From contig CAZVWE010000013.1 in NCBI GenBank assembly GCA_964631345.1, positions 1 to 25,391 of the forward strand: a stretch of 25,391 bases of DNA, written 5' to 3'. Both the position numbers and the translations under genes were made by a program. The first letter of the stretch is position 1. Every line of letters begins with the position of its first letter. A model generated the notes under the pieces. That model saw nothing but the letters and a program-made list of their open reading frames with translations. It ran no database searches and had not been told where the DNA came from. Origin of the DNA: MGBC163016 sp964631345. Lineage in GTDB: Bacteria > Actinomycetota > Coriobacteriia > Coriobacteriales > Eggerthellaceae. Positions 1-6,615 of this stretch are shown in pieces.

Positions 1-160
1 CCATGGAGCCGCGCGCCCTGTTCGTGTAGTCAAGCTCGAACGCCTCAGCATCGGACTTCGTCTCAAACCCGCGTTTGCACTTGTGCTTGCGCTTCCCGTA
101 GATATCCTTGTACCAGAACTGGCTCGTCCAGCTCCCGTTCTCCTCTCTCACCGCAGTCAT
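1..160 (-). CDS. Tyrosine recombinase (integrase), N-terminal fragment
   Basis: The first 53 codons of a gene that leaves the window on the left. The peptide begins MTAVREENGSWTSQFWYKD and continues with a basic Lys/Arg-rich strand, then GFETKSDAEAFE. This is the pattern of the AP2-like arm-type DNA-binding domain found at the N-terminus of phage and ICE tyrosine integrases, which bind arm sites of att DNA before strand exchange. The start is fixed by an ATGA overlap with the upstream excisionase-like gene, so the two are probably translationally coupled. The catalytic domain lies outside the window, so the class is inferred from the N-terminal domain only. Base composition is richer in G+C than in the chromosomal genes to the right, consistent with transfer. 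Confidence 0.75.
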   Translation of the reverse strand, partial: MTAVREENGSWTSQFWYKDIYGKRKHKCKRGFETKSDAEAFELDYTNRARGSM

Positions 161-354
161 CGGATACCGTCCTTCCAGCCGAAATAGCGCTGCTCGAAGT
201 AGTCCTTACTCACCTTTCCCGTTACCGTCATGTAGCCTTTCTCGGCAAGCTCACGGTTCAGTTCCTTGATGACCGAGTAGGCGGAGGTTCGTGAGATTCC
301 CAGCCTCTCCGCCACCTCCTCGGCTCTGATCATCTCTGGCTTGTGATGTACCAT
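157..354 (-). CDS. Small HTH protein, excisionase-like
   Basis: A 65-residue protein. The ATG at 354 is preferred over the longer frame from 378 because AAAGGAGC lies six bases upstream of it. Residues about 9-35 (MIRAEEVAERLGISRTSAYS...) form a helix-turn-helix of the MerR/excisionase sort: the EVAERLGIS and TSAYSVI segments fit the two helices. The rest is a short basic tail. Its stop overlaps the integrase start (ATGA). Position directly upstream of an integrase is typical of Xis proteins, which bend att DNA and steer recombination to excision. It could instead be a small transcriptional regulator of the integrase. The protein class is clear; the excisionase role is inferred from context. 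Confidence 0.65.
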   Translation of the reverse strand: MVHHKPEMIRAEEVAERLGISRTSAYSVIKELNRELAEKGYMTVTGKVSKDYFEQRYFGWKDGIR

Positions 355-369
355 GTATGCTCCTTTCAG

Positions 370-455
370 ACAGTTCACTATTGAACTGTTTCATCCTGGG
401 CATACTAACAGTTCAGTTACGTACGGTCAATACATTGCGTTCATTTGTGAACTGT
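370..455. promoter_or_regulatory. Operator array for the XRE repressor
   Basis: Four copies of the 8-mer ACAGTTCA or its complement TGAACTGT lie in the divergent control region: 370-377 and 382-389 form a perfect palindrome with the 4-base spacer CTAT, and single half-sites sit at 408-415 and 448-455. They overlap the leftward promoter and the spacer of the rightward promoter. They are the likely binding sites of the repressor encoded at 491-907, as in lambda-like and ICE immunity regions; this link is an inference. Confidence 0.6.
402..430 (-). promoter_or_regulatory. Leftward promoter of the excisionase-integrase operon
   Basis: Read on the minus strand there is TTGACC (430-425), a 17-base spacer and TAGTAT (407-402). 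Transcription would start near 395. The operator half-site at 408-415 lies directly beside the -10 box and a palindrome at 370-389 lies just downstream of the start, so a bound repressor would block it. Confidence 0.6.
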
Positions 456-463
456 TTTAGAAT
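435..463 (+). promoter_or_regulatory. Rightward promoter of the repressor gene
   Basis: TTGCGT (435-440), 17-base spacer, TAGAAT (458-463), start expected near 470. The half-site TGAACTGT at 448-455 lies between the -35 and -10 boxes, which points to autorepression. Confidence 0.55.
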
Positions 464-490
464 TCGTAGGACAACGCGCAAAGGAGCCTT

Positions 491-907
491 ATGAACACCG
501 GAGAACTGATCCGCTTCTACAGGAAGCGCAAGCATATGACACAGGCCGGATTGGGCGAGGCCGCAGGCTTCTCCGAACCAGCCATCAGAAACTACGAGCT
601 GGGCAACAGGACGCCCGACAGAGGCCAGCTGGAGAAGATATCGAAGGCTCTAGGAGTAACGCCCGACTCCCTTGTCAGGCACGAGATCACAAGCGCGAAG
701 GACGCGCTTGGAGTCTTGTTCCAGCTGGAGGACGAGTTCGGGCTAGTTCCCCAGGAGGATGGATCGCTCAGGATCGATCCCAAGGCCGACAATGCCCAGA
801 AGCTCGATGCAGCCATCAAGGCTTGGGTAAATGCGCGCGATGAGCTCGCGCGTGGTGACATGACAGAGGAGGACTACAGAGCCTGGCGCGCAGGCCTCCA
901 GGTCTGA
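491..907 (+). CDS. XRE-family HTH repressor of the mobile element
   Basis: A 138-residue protein with a Cro/CI-type helix-turn-helix at residues about 4-62: the pattern GELIRFYRKRKHMTQAGLG, then FSEPAIRNYELGNRTPD, is the classic XRE fold. The remaining half is an acidic helical segment I do not recognise, probably for dimerisation. The ATG is preceded by AAAGGAGC at a good distance. It is transcribed divergently from the excisionase-integrase pair with an operator array between them. This is the arrangement of an element maintenance or immunity repressor that keeps recombination genes off. Composition matches the integrase side rather than the chromosome to the right. Confidence 0.8.
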   Translation: MNTGELIRFYRKRKHMTQAGLGEAAGFSEPAIRNYELGNRTPDRGQLEKISKALGVTPDSLVRHEITSAKDALGVLFQLEDEFGLVPQEDGSLRIDPKADNAQKLDAAIKAWVNARDELARGDMTEEDYRAWRAGLQV

Positions 908-934
908 CATAAGCATCAACTTGCATCGTTCACG

Positions 935-960
935 GGCGCTCAGTGAGCGCCTTTTCTTTT
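935..960 (+). terminator. Rho-independent terminator of the repressor gene
   Basis: The stem GGCGCTC-AGT-GAGCGCC is followed by TTTTCTTTT, 27 bases after the repressor stop codon. It closes the last recognisable gene of the element. Confidence 0.85.
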
Positions 961-998
961 CCTCTTGCACATGCCGTTCGCAAAATATGCCATCTACC

Positions 999-1380
999 TC
1001 GTAGTATCGGTAATCGAATTTACTCCCTCATACATTTGCTCCAATTTTCACGTAGTTCCCGAGACGATTTGTACACGCACCGATACTGTAAATCGTAGGA
1101 AGATCTGGTCTAGAAATGTGCCCAAAATACCCTGATTCGTAGTATCGGACGCATTTTTTACACCCCTATCTTTCCTGGGGAAACGTCCATTTTGAGGCTC
1201 GATTTCGGGGGTGAGTACAAAACGATACTGTTCTCCACAATTGCCCACTTTTCCCGTTACCAGTAATGGTATCAAGCGGCTGGATTCAGTCCATTTCTCT
1301 CGACTACTTTTGAATGCTTTGGAAAACTAACGAACTCCCATGCCGATAAAGAATCGAAAGCTGCACAAAAACAGTATCGG
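999..1380. repeat. Five dispersed copies of CCGATACT / AGTATCGG
   Basis: AGTATCGG occurs at 1003-1010, 1141-1148 and 1373-1380; CCGATACT occurs at 1080-1087; a copy with A for the first C starts at 1222. The 1003 and 1141 copies belong to a 12-base direct repeat TCGTAGTATCGG (999-1010, 1137-1148). The 1080 and 1141 copies face each other, as do the 1223 and 1370 copies, which share ten bases (CGATACTGTT and its complement). The 640 bases from 908 to 1547 hold no gene I can support. This could be a small non-autonomous element, recombinase or protein binding sites, or a structured RNA; the sequence does not decide. Confidence 0.55.
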
Positions 1381-1392
1381 AACTGGGAAAAG

Positions 1393-1422
1393 AAAGACCC
1401 GCCATGGTGTTGGAGGGTCTTT
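1393..1422. terminator. Hairpin, possible bidirectional terminator
   Basis: AAAGACCC (1393-1400) pairs with GGGTCTTT (1415-1422) around a 14-base loop, with T-rich sequence on both exits. On the minus strand it lies about 125 bases past the guaA stop codon and may end that transcript. Confidence 0.45.
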
Positions 1423-1547
1423 TCACTGAGAATCAAAAGTGAGAGGATAACCGAGTGGCTTGCAAAATTCATGTGGAGAATTACACAGTTTTACAAAGAA
1501 TTAGAAAGTAATAGTGAAGCTAAATAGTGCCTCTGAACTGGTAATTC

Positions 1548-3320
1548 TCACTCCCACTCGATAGTTGCGGGGGGCTTGCTAGTGATGTCGTACACTACGC
1601 GATTCACGTCAGGCACCTCAGCAACAATACGTGACGACACGCGCCCCAACAACTCATAAGGCAACTTTGCCCAATCCGCCGTCATCGCATCGCTTGACTC
1701 AACCGCCCTCAATACAATCGGACGACCATACGTACGCTCATCGCCCATAACACCAACACTACGCACATCGGGCAACACTGCAAAATACTGCCACACGGGT
1801 CGTTCCACTTCAGGGCCACCGGCGCACTCGCGCACCAATTCTCCCCCGCGCTCCCCTGTCTGCTCGAACAACTGCGCGTTATATGCATCCAGTTCTTCGC
1901 GAACAATCGCGTCAGCCTCTTTCAAAATATCCAGCTTCTCAGGAGTCACCTCACCAATGATACGGATTGCAAGGCCAGGCCCCGGGAAAGGCTGGCGCTG
2001 CACAATATAGTCAGGCAAACCAAGCGCCGTACCAAGTGCACGCACCTCGTCCTTAAAGAAATGATCCAACGGTTCAATCAACTCAAACGAAACTCCGTCT
2101 GGAAATGGAATCAGATTATGGTGGCTCTTGATGGTCGACGCCTTCCCACCAGTCTTACGAGCACCGCTCTCAATGATGTCGGGATAAATTGTCCCCTGTG
2201 CCAAATACTTCACAGGACGACCATCCTCTGCCAAGCTCTCCGCAACAGCAAAGAATTCCTTCCAAAACTGCTCACCGATAATGCGACGCTTAGCCTCCGG
2301 ATCAGTCACTCCAAAAAGCAACTTTGCATACCTATCTTCCGCATGTACATGCACGAAGTCCACGTCAAACTGATGCGTGAAAACCTCTTCAACCTCTTCA
2401 GGCTCACCTTTGCGAAGAAGTCCGTGATTCACAAAAACACACGTCAACTGACGTCCAATGGCACGCGAGCATAATGCAGCAACAACAGAAGAATCAACTC
2501 CTCCGGAAAGTCCCAAAATCACACGGCTATCTCCCACCTGCGCGCGGATAGCCGCCACCGAATCATCAATAATGGAGTCCATCGTCCATGTCTTTTCTAG
2601 CCCGCACACTCCAAACAAGAAGTTCGAAAGCATTGCATCCCCATAAGGCGTATGACGAACCTCAGGATGAAATTGCGTTGCATAAAGCTTTCGCGAAGCA
2701 CACTCCATGGAAGCCACAGGGCATACATCGGTACGCGACGTCACAGCAAACCCATCAGGCACGGCACTTACAGAATCGCGGTGGCTCATCCACACCGTCT
2801 GCTCACATGGTGTTCCCGCAAACAACAAGCTTTCACCCTGCAGCGCAACATCCGCCGCTTCTGCTGCATCTGCCGCCGCTGTCGTATCCACCAATTCCGC
2901 AACATCCACTGCGTCCACCGCTGCTGCTACTTCCCCACACGCTCCATCCAAACGAGTAAGCGAAGCCGGTCCATATTCTCCAATATCTGTATGGCTAACA
3001 GTGCCCCCAAGAGAAACAGCCATCACTTGCTGTCCATAACAAAACCCGAGCACAGGAATCCCCAACTCAAATACGCCCGCATCAATACTTGGCGCATCTT
3101 CTGCATAAACACTCGCAGGGCCTCCTGACAAAATAATCGCAGAAGGATCCATCGCACGAATTTCATCTGCAGTTGTATCGCACGAAATGATTTCGGAATA
3201 CACTCCCAGATCGCGAACTCTGCGAGCAATCAACTGCCCATATTGAGCTCCGAAATCTACAACGACAACTTTTTGCTGATGTCCTTTTTGCTGATCTGCA
3301 AAACCAGATATATTCGCCAC
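1548..3320 (-). CDS. guaA: GMP synthase (glutamine-hydrolysing)
   Basis: Converts XMP, ATP and glutamine to GMP in purine synthesis. Domain order (590 residues from the GTG at 3320): class I glutamine amidotransferase with GFCYGQQ (Cys94) and QFHPE (His218); ATP pyrophosphatase with P-loop SGGVDSS near 272; GMP-binding dimerisation domain ending in the typical TIEWE. Homology starts at KVVVVDFGAQYGQ. There is no ATG nearby; the GTG at 3320 is chosen because AAGGG lies seven bases upstream. TTG codons at 3341 and 3347 are alternatives (up to 599 residues). It is longer than the usual ~510-525 residues for two reasons: an N-terminal extension containing a duplicated DQQKGHQQK segment, and an Ala/Asp/Val-rich insertion at about residues 126-162, both made of tandem DNA repeats. 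The insertion sits in the amidotransferase domain between GEYGPASLTRL and the VWMSH motif, leaving catalytic residues intact. Identity is certain; the start is not. Confidence 0.95.
   Translation of the reverse strand: MANISGFADQQKGHQQKVVVVDFGAQYGQLIARRVRDLGVYSEIISCDTTADEIRAMDPSAIILSGGPASVYAEDAPSIDAGVFELGIPVLGFCYGQQVMAVSLGGTVSHTDIGEYGPASLTRLDGACGEVAAAVDAVDVAELVDTTAAADAAEAADVALQGESLLFAGTPCEQTVWMSHRDSVSAVPDGFAVTSRTDVCPVASMECASRKLYATQFHPEVRHTPYGDAMLSNFLFGVCGLEKTWTMDSIIDDSVAAIRAQVGDSRVILGLSGGVDSSVVAALCSRAIGRQLTCVFVNHGLLRKGEPEEVEEVFTHQFDVDFVHVHAEDRYAKLLFGVTDPEAKRRIIGEQFWKEFFAVAESLAEDGRPVKYLAQGTIYPDIIESGARKTGGKASTIKSHHNLIPFPDGVSFELIEPLDHFFKDEVRALGTALGLPDYIVQRQPFPGPGLAIRIIGEVTPEKLDILKEADAIVREELDAYNAQLFEQTGERGGELVRECAGGPEVERPVWQYFAVLPDVRSVGVMGDERTYGRPIVLRAVESSDAMTADWAKLPYELLGRVSSRIVAEVPDVNRVVYDITSKPPATIEWE
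2845..2934. repeat. Ten degenerate 9-bp tandem units inside guaA
   Basis: Consecutive 9-mers such as GCAACATCC (2845, again at 2899), GCCGCTTCT, GCTGCATCT, GCCGCCGCT, GTCGTATCC, ACCAATTCC and ACTGCGTCC run in register. In the protein they give three-residue units of the AVD/AAD/AAE kind. They account for most of the extra length of this GuaA. Confidence 0.8.
3269..3295. repeat. 15-bp tandem duplication at the guaA 5' end
   Basis: CTTTTTGCTGAT occurs at 3269-3280 and 3284-3295, a perfect 12-base repeat with a 15-base period. In frame it encodes the repeated HQQK / DQQK just before the conserved N-terminus of GuaA. Confidence 0.8.
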
Positions 3321-3433
3321 GACAAAGCCCTTCACACTCAATAACAACCTGAACAGTCTTAAGACTCAAATGATACTGAAGCCTGAGGCAGCCTGAGACC
3401 CAAACGCCCTTCAACTTAAATAAACTTAAGGCC

Positions 3434-3461
3434 ATTATATTAGGCGAATTCGCAACTTAAA
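3434..3461 (-). promoter_or_regulatory. Probable guaA promoter
   Basis: A perfect TATAAT lies on the minus strand at 3439-3434, with only a weak -35 (TTTAAG, 3461-3456, spacer 16). Transcription would begin near 3427, leaving a leader of about 100 bases before the GTG start. I see no purine-riboswitch core in that leader. Confidence 0.5.
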
Positions 3462-3492
3462 CGTGAATCCGGTGAATCCGGCGTCCGGGACT

Positions 3493-3535
3493 AAGGCTTA
3501 TACAACCAAGGTTATATAACCGAGACTATATAACC
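3493..3535. repeat. Three 14-bp tandem units spanning the nagZ stop codon
   Basis: On the minus strand the gene ends in GGTTATATAGTCTC, followed directly by GGTTATATAACCTT and GGTTGTATAAGCCTT. Each unit repeats the last two codons plus a stop: GTT ATA TAG, GTT ATA TAA, GTT GTA TAA. Because the offset is 14 bases, the three stops fall in three different frames. Confidence 0.75.
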
Positions 3536-4791
3536 CAGCCCTCTATATATGTACCTTTCATCGTAAAAATACGACGAAGCGACTCATCAATGCGATCCTC
3601 TGTGATTTCTCCAGATTGCACTGCATCATATACAGCGGAGTATGCAGAGTTCAAACTCATCGGCATAAGCACAAGATCACATCCTGCTTGAATAGCCTGA
3701 ACAGCAGCCTCATCACTGGAATAATAATCTGCAATTGCGCCCATCTCCATTGAGTCGGTTATAACAACTCCATCAAAACCAAGCTTGTTACGAAGAAGTC
3801 CTGTGACCACATCTGACGCAAGGCTTGCAGGTGTTTCATCCCCAACAATATTTGGAACGGAAAGGTGTCCAACCATCACCATGGGAGCGCCAGCATCAAT
3901 GCCTGCCTCAAATGGGATAAGCTCACATTCTGCAAGTTCGTCCGCCGTCTTCTCAATAGTTATTTGCGACTTATGACTATCACCTACAGCAGCACCAAGT
4001 CCCGGAAAATGCTTGAGGCAGCACATCATTTGAGCGTCCTCAAAACCCTCTACTTGTGCAGCAACCATGTTTGCAACAGCTGTTGCATCTGCTCCAAATG
4101 ATCTCTCCTTCATAACCTGGCTCTCAGGATTATTCGCCACATCCGCAACTGGCGCAAAGTCGGTATTAAACCCTAATGGCTCTAAATACCCAGCAATTTC
4201 CTTCGCGATATCCATGGCAGCAGAAACATCGCCAGAAACTCCAACGTCAGCCATGTCTCCTACATTTTGTACGTTAAAAGCCGAATTGTTTGCAATCCTG
4301 GAAACAGTTCCACCCTCTTCATCCACACAAAGCAGAGGAATTACTCCGCCTGAATCCATGGAGCACTGACGCAGTCCCTTGATGAACTCAGTAGCCTGAT
4401 CAGGAGATACCAAGTTATCGCCAAATAATGTAAACCCTCCAACAGGCGCTTCAGCAATGGCTTCTCTTACATCGTTGTCGATTTCAGTAATTGGTTCATA
4501 CGTCGAAGTACCACATTTTGTTTGTCCCATACATAGGACACCCTCAGGACGCACCACAAAAAGCTGCGCTATCTTATCTTCCAAAGTCATCGAGCCGATT
4601 AACCCATCTACGGTTTGGCGCAAGCGATCAGTATCGTTAAACACCGCTTCATTGGCCGGAAGTGTCCCCGCTGCATCAGAGGCTGCCTGATTGGCACCCG
4701 AAGAATTCGTGCAACCAAAAAGCCACATACTTGCAAAAACGCCTGACGCCATAGCGGCCGATGTGACAAAACTTCTTCTAGTTATATTCAT
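3526..4791 (-). CDS. nagZ: Beta-N-acetylhexosaminidase lipoprotein, glycoside hydrolase family 3
   Basis: A 421-residue GH3 N-terminal-domain enzyme expected to release GlcNAc from peptidoglycan or other beta-linked glycans. Family marks: LCVDEEGGTVSRI near residue 153, KHFPGLG at 259-265 with GDSH at 269-272 (the His/Asp acid-base loop typical of NagZ-type GH3), and ITDSMEMGAI with nucleophile Asp345. The N-terminus MNITRRSFVTSAAMASG has a twin-arginine-like RR pair, a hydrophobic stretch and the lipobox LFGC (Cys27), so it is probably a lipoprotein on the outside of the membrane, unlike the cytoplasmic NagZ of enterobacteria. The ATG at 4791 is chosen over a TTG at 4806 because GGAAG sits eight bases before it. 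It follows the phosphatase gene by about 98 bases with no clear terminator, so they may share a transcript. The 3' end is part of a tandem repeat. Confidence 0.88.
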   Translation of the reverse strand: MNITRRSFVTSAAMASGVFASMWLFGCTNSSGANQAASDAAGTLPANEAVFNDTDRLRQTVDGLIGSMTLEDKIAQLFVVRPEGVLCMGQTKCGTSTYEPITEIDNDVREAIAEAPVGGFTLFGDNLVSPDQATEFIKGLRQCSMDSGGVIPLLCVDEEGGTVSRIANNSAFNVQNVGDMADVGVSGDVSAAMDIAKEIAGYLEPLGFNTDFAPVADVANNPESQVMKERSFGADATAVANMVAAQVEGFEDAQMMCCLKHFPGLGAAVGDSHKSQITIEKTADELAECELIPFEAGIDAGAPMVMVGHLSVPNIVGDETPASLASDVVTGLLRNKLGFDGVVITDSMEMGAIADYYSSDEAAVQAIQAGCDLVLMPMSLNSAYSAVYDAVQSGEITEDRIDESLRRIFTMKGTYIEGWVI

Positions 4792-4889
4792 CACGATATC
4801 TTCCAACCCCTATCACTTGGCATCTGGAGCTCGGCGCTGGTGCTCAACCCTACCGCTAGACACCTTCCAACCAACATTCTCGCATCCCA

Positions 4890-5765
4890 TTATTCCAGAT
4901 ACAGTTCGCGAAGTCTTGCACGTTTATCTTGTCCAAAATCCAACTGATTTTCCAAGTACTTATCGATCGATCCAAAAATGGAATCCATAGCATCAAGTGC
5001 TGCATCAAAATAGAACTCATGCGCATATGCATAAGCCTCAAGACTCGAATCAATCCCCAATCCAATTGCTTTGCCCTTGAGCAACTTAGTCATACGATCA
5101 ATCCAACCAGATATAAATAGATTCGTCGCCAAATAATCGTCCCTTATATATTCCATCGGAACGCCAAGGCAGTATTCAACAAGAATTGCAGCAACCCCAG
5201 TTCTATCTTTTCCCTGCGTACAGTGCCAAAGCGTGGCACCGGTTTCTGCCTCAAGAAGAAGGTGCAAAAAGCGTTTGTACGCTTTGATGCCCATCTCTCC
5301 TACAAGCGCTTTCGAATACAAATCCTGAATGGTCGTATAAGGATGGCTGACAAAAGCACGTGTAATATGTGCATCACGACCAAAAGCTGCACGACCTACA
5401 GTGCTGATAGCACTTTCGGGAAGCACTGGAAGCTCAATGTATTCAACTCCAGGCATTAATGGCAAAGGGTCAGGCTTTTCTTGCACTTCACTTTGGCTTC
5501 GAAGATCGACTACGCAATCCATATCATGCATATGTACCAGCTGTTTTATGTCCATTGCGCTCGCATCATGCAAATCATCCGCACGAATAAGTCTGCGCTT
5601 TTTAATACGCTTTCCATTTGCGGCAGGCAGACCGCCTAAATCTCGCGCGTTGTACATTCCTTTTAAATCGATATGACCGTATTTCGGAAATCCCGCGATT
5701 GGCTGCGGCATGATTGGCTGACCATATTCTGCTAGTTCTTCTTTGTCGTTTAATTTGTCGTTCAT
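4890..5765 (-). CDS. Tyrosine phosphatase-like protein (Y_phosphatase3 family)
   Basis: A 291-residue protein of the bacterial tyrosine/dual-specificity phosphatase group. The active-site loop HCTQGKDRTG (181-190) matches HCxxGKDRTG, with Cys182 as nucleophile and Arg188 for phosphate binding. The family's N-terminal NARDLGG (39-45) and FRS-like IRADDL and VVDLRS motifs are present. No signal peptide is seen, so it should be cytoplasmic. Members act on phosphotyrosine, or on phosphoinositides in some pathogens; the substrate cannot be read here. The ATG at 5765 has only a weak GGTGG upstream. The leader is made of degenerate 16-base repeats, and the first codons carry a small internal repeat (AACGACAAA twice). 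Confidence 0.85.
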   Translation of the reverse strand: MNDKLNDKEELAEYGQPIMPQPIAGFPKYGHIDLKGMYNARDLGGLPAANGKRIKKRRLIRADDLHDASAMDIKQLVHMHDMDCVVDLRSQSEVQEKPDPLPLMPGVEYIELPVLPESAISTVGRAAFGRDAHITRAFVSHPYTTIQDLYSKALVGEMGIKAYKRFLHLLLEAETGATLWHCTQGKDRTGVAAILVEYCLGVPMEYIRDDYLATNLFISGWIDRMTKLLKGKAIGLGIDSSLEAYAYAHEFYFDAALDAMDSIFGSIDKYLENQLDFGQDKRARLRELYLE

Positions 5766-5778
5766 TGTCCACCCCGCC

Positions 5779-5913
5779 TTTTACTTGCCCTGTTGTATTG
5801 CGTGTCTCGCTTTTATATGTCGAGCCTTAATACGTATCCCGCCTTTTTACGCGTCCTATCTTTATATGCCACACCTTTACACGTCGTGCCGTATTGCGCT
5901 TTTTACAACGCCC
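5779..5913. repeat. About nine degenerate 15-17-bp tandem units in the phosphatase leader
   Basis: Successive units on the plus strand include TTTTATATGTCGAGCC (5811), TTAATACGTATCCCGCC (5827), TTTTTACGCGTCCTATC (5844), TTTATATGCCACACC (5861) and TTTACACGTCGTGCC (5876). The rough consensus is TTTTAYRYGYC followed by CC. They fill most of the 356-base gap between the divergent phosphatase and ArsR-family genes and would be in the phosphatase 5' leader. Confidence 0.6.
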
Positions 5914-6014
5914 TTCCTTATTTCTGAACCTTTTTAATCACTAAATTCGTTTTAGAACAGTGTGTACATTTATTTAAGAAAAATGGCTGAACTCTAAAAA
6001 ACTTTGAATTTCTG

Positions 6015-6060
6015 TTGACAGAAGCAATGTCTTACTTATACTTATGAATACTTGTTCATA
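6015..6060 (+). promoter_or_regulatory. Promoter and SmtB/ArsR-type operator of the metal-export operon
   Basis: TTGACA (6015-6020), 16-base spacer, TATACT (6037-6042). The inverted repeat TATGAA (6043-6048) / TTCATA (6055-6060) covers the expected start near 6049. This spacing and core match the 12-2-12 operators of zinc-sensing SmtB/CzrA-type repressors, which leave DNA when metal is bound. Confidence 0.75.
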
Positions 6061-6121
6061 TGTTTATTTGTAACAATTAAGCTGCTAACATCAACAGCTT
6101 AGATAATAGAAAGAGACTAGA

Positions 6122-6604
6122 ATGACCAATATAAACCAGCATTCAGCCAGCCTAGACCATGATTCATCCACCCCTGCCGCCCCTACCACCCCTACCACCT
6201 CTGCCGACACAGATGTCATCAAAGAAGCAGAAGCCGTTGTTTCTTGCGCTCACTTAGCCCAATTAGATGAGTGCCCCATCGACTGCGACCAAGATCAAAC
6301 AAATTGCATTTTCGATTCAATGCCCGACGAAGAGCTGCTCTACGATCTGGCAGATCTGTTCAAGGTATTTGCGGATACAACCCGTATAAAAATCCTATAT
6401 GCACTCATGGGATCTGATCGCCGTGTTGCAGATATCGCAGAGATCATCAACGCAACACAAAGCGCGGTCTCACATCAGCTTCGCATTTTGAAACAAGCCC
6501 ACCTCGTGAAATTCCAGCGTGATGGAAAAAATGTCATTTACTCACTTGCCGATAACCATGTATACACAATGCTTGCACAAGGCATGAGCCACATCTGCGA
6601 ATAG
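6122..6604 (+). CDS. ArsR/SmtB-family zinc-type metal sensor repressor
   Basis: A 160-residue winged-helix repressor; the core is residues 70-160. The recognition helix region is TQSAVSHQLRILKQAHLV. At the C-terminus Asp144, His146, His157 and Glu160 have exactly the spacing of the alpha5 zinc site of SmtB/CzrA (DxH, then H 11 residues on, then E 3 later). The alpha3 region reads RRVADIA and lacks the Cys pair of CadC, so zinc or cobalt sensing through alpha5 is more likely than Cd/Pb sensing through alpha3N. The first 65 residues are an unusual tail with four cysteines (42, 51, 55, 62) and a Thr/Pro-rich stretch from 9-bp tandem repeats; this tail could add a metal site. The exporter gene follows after 11 bases, so sensor and pump form one operon under the operator just upstream. 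Confidence 0.9.
   Translation: MTNINQHSASLDHDSSTPAAPTTPTTSADTDVIKEAEAVVSCAHLAQLDECPIDCDQDQTNCIFDSMPDEELLYDLADLFKVFADTTRIKILYALMGSDRRVADIAEIINATQSAVSHQLRILKQAHLVKFQRDGKNVIYSLADNHVYTMLAQGMSHICE
6171..6206. repeat. Four 9-bp tandem units in the sensor gene
   Basis: CCCCTGCCG (6171), CCCCTACCA (6180 and 6189) and CCTCTGCCG (6198) run head to tail and encode the Pro/Thr-rich stretch before the conserved sensor domain. Confidence 0.8.
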
Positions 6605-6615
6605 GAGAAACCAAA

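Noticed and set aside
1048..1472. Two minus-strand frames of 75 and 66 residues
   Set aside because: No ribosome site, no recognisable domain, and they run through the CCGATACT repeat strip; probably chance frames, although a dispersed repeat could carry them elsewhere.
2061..3128. Plus-strand frames opposite guaA
   Set aside because: They are antisense shadows of guaA; their composition follows the codons and tandem repeats of the opposite strand.
3330..3440. Purine riboswitch ahead of guaA
   Set aside because: The leader lacks the three-way-junction core sequences expected for a purine riboswitch.
5779..5913. CRISPR array
   Set aside because: Units are ~16 bases, contiguous and diverged, with no constant repeat or spacers and no cas genes nearby.
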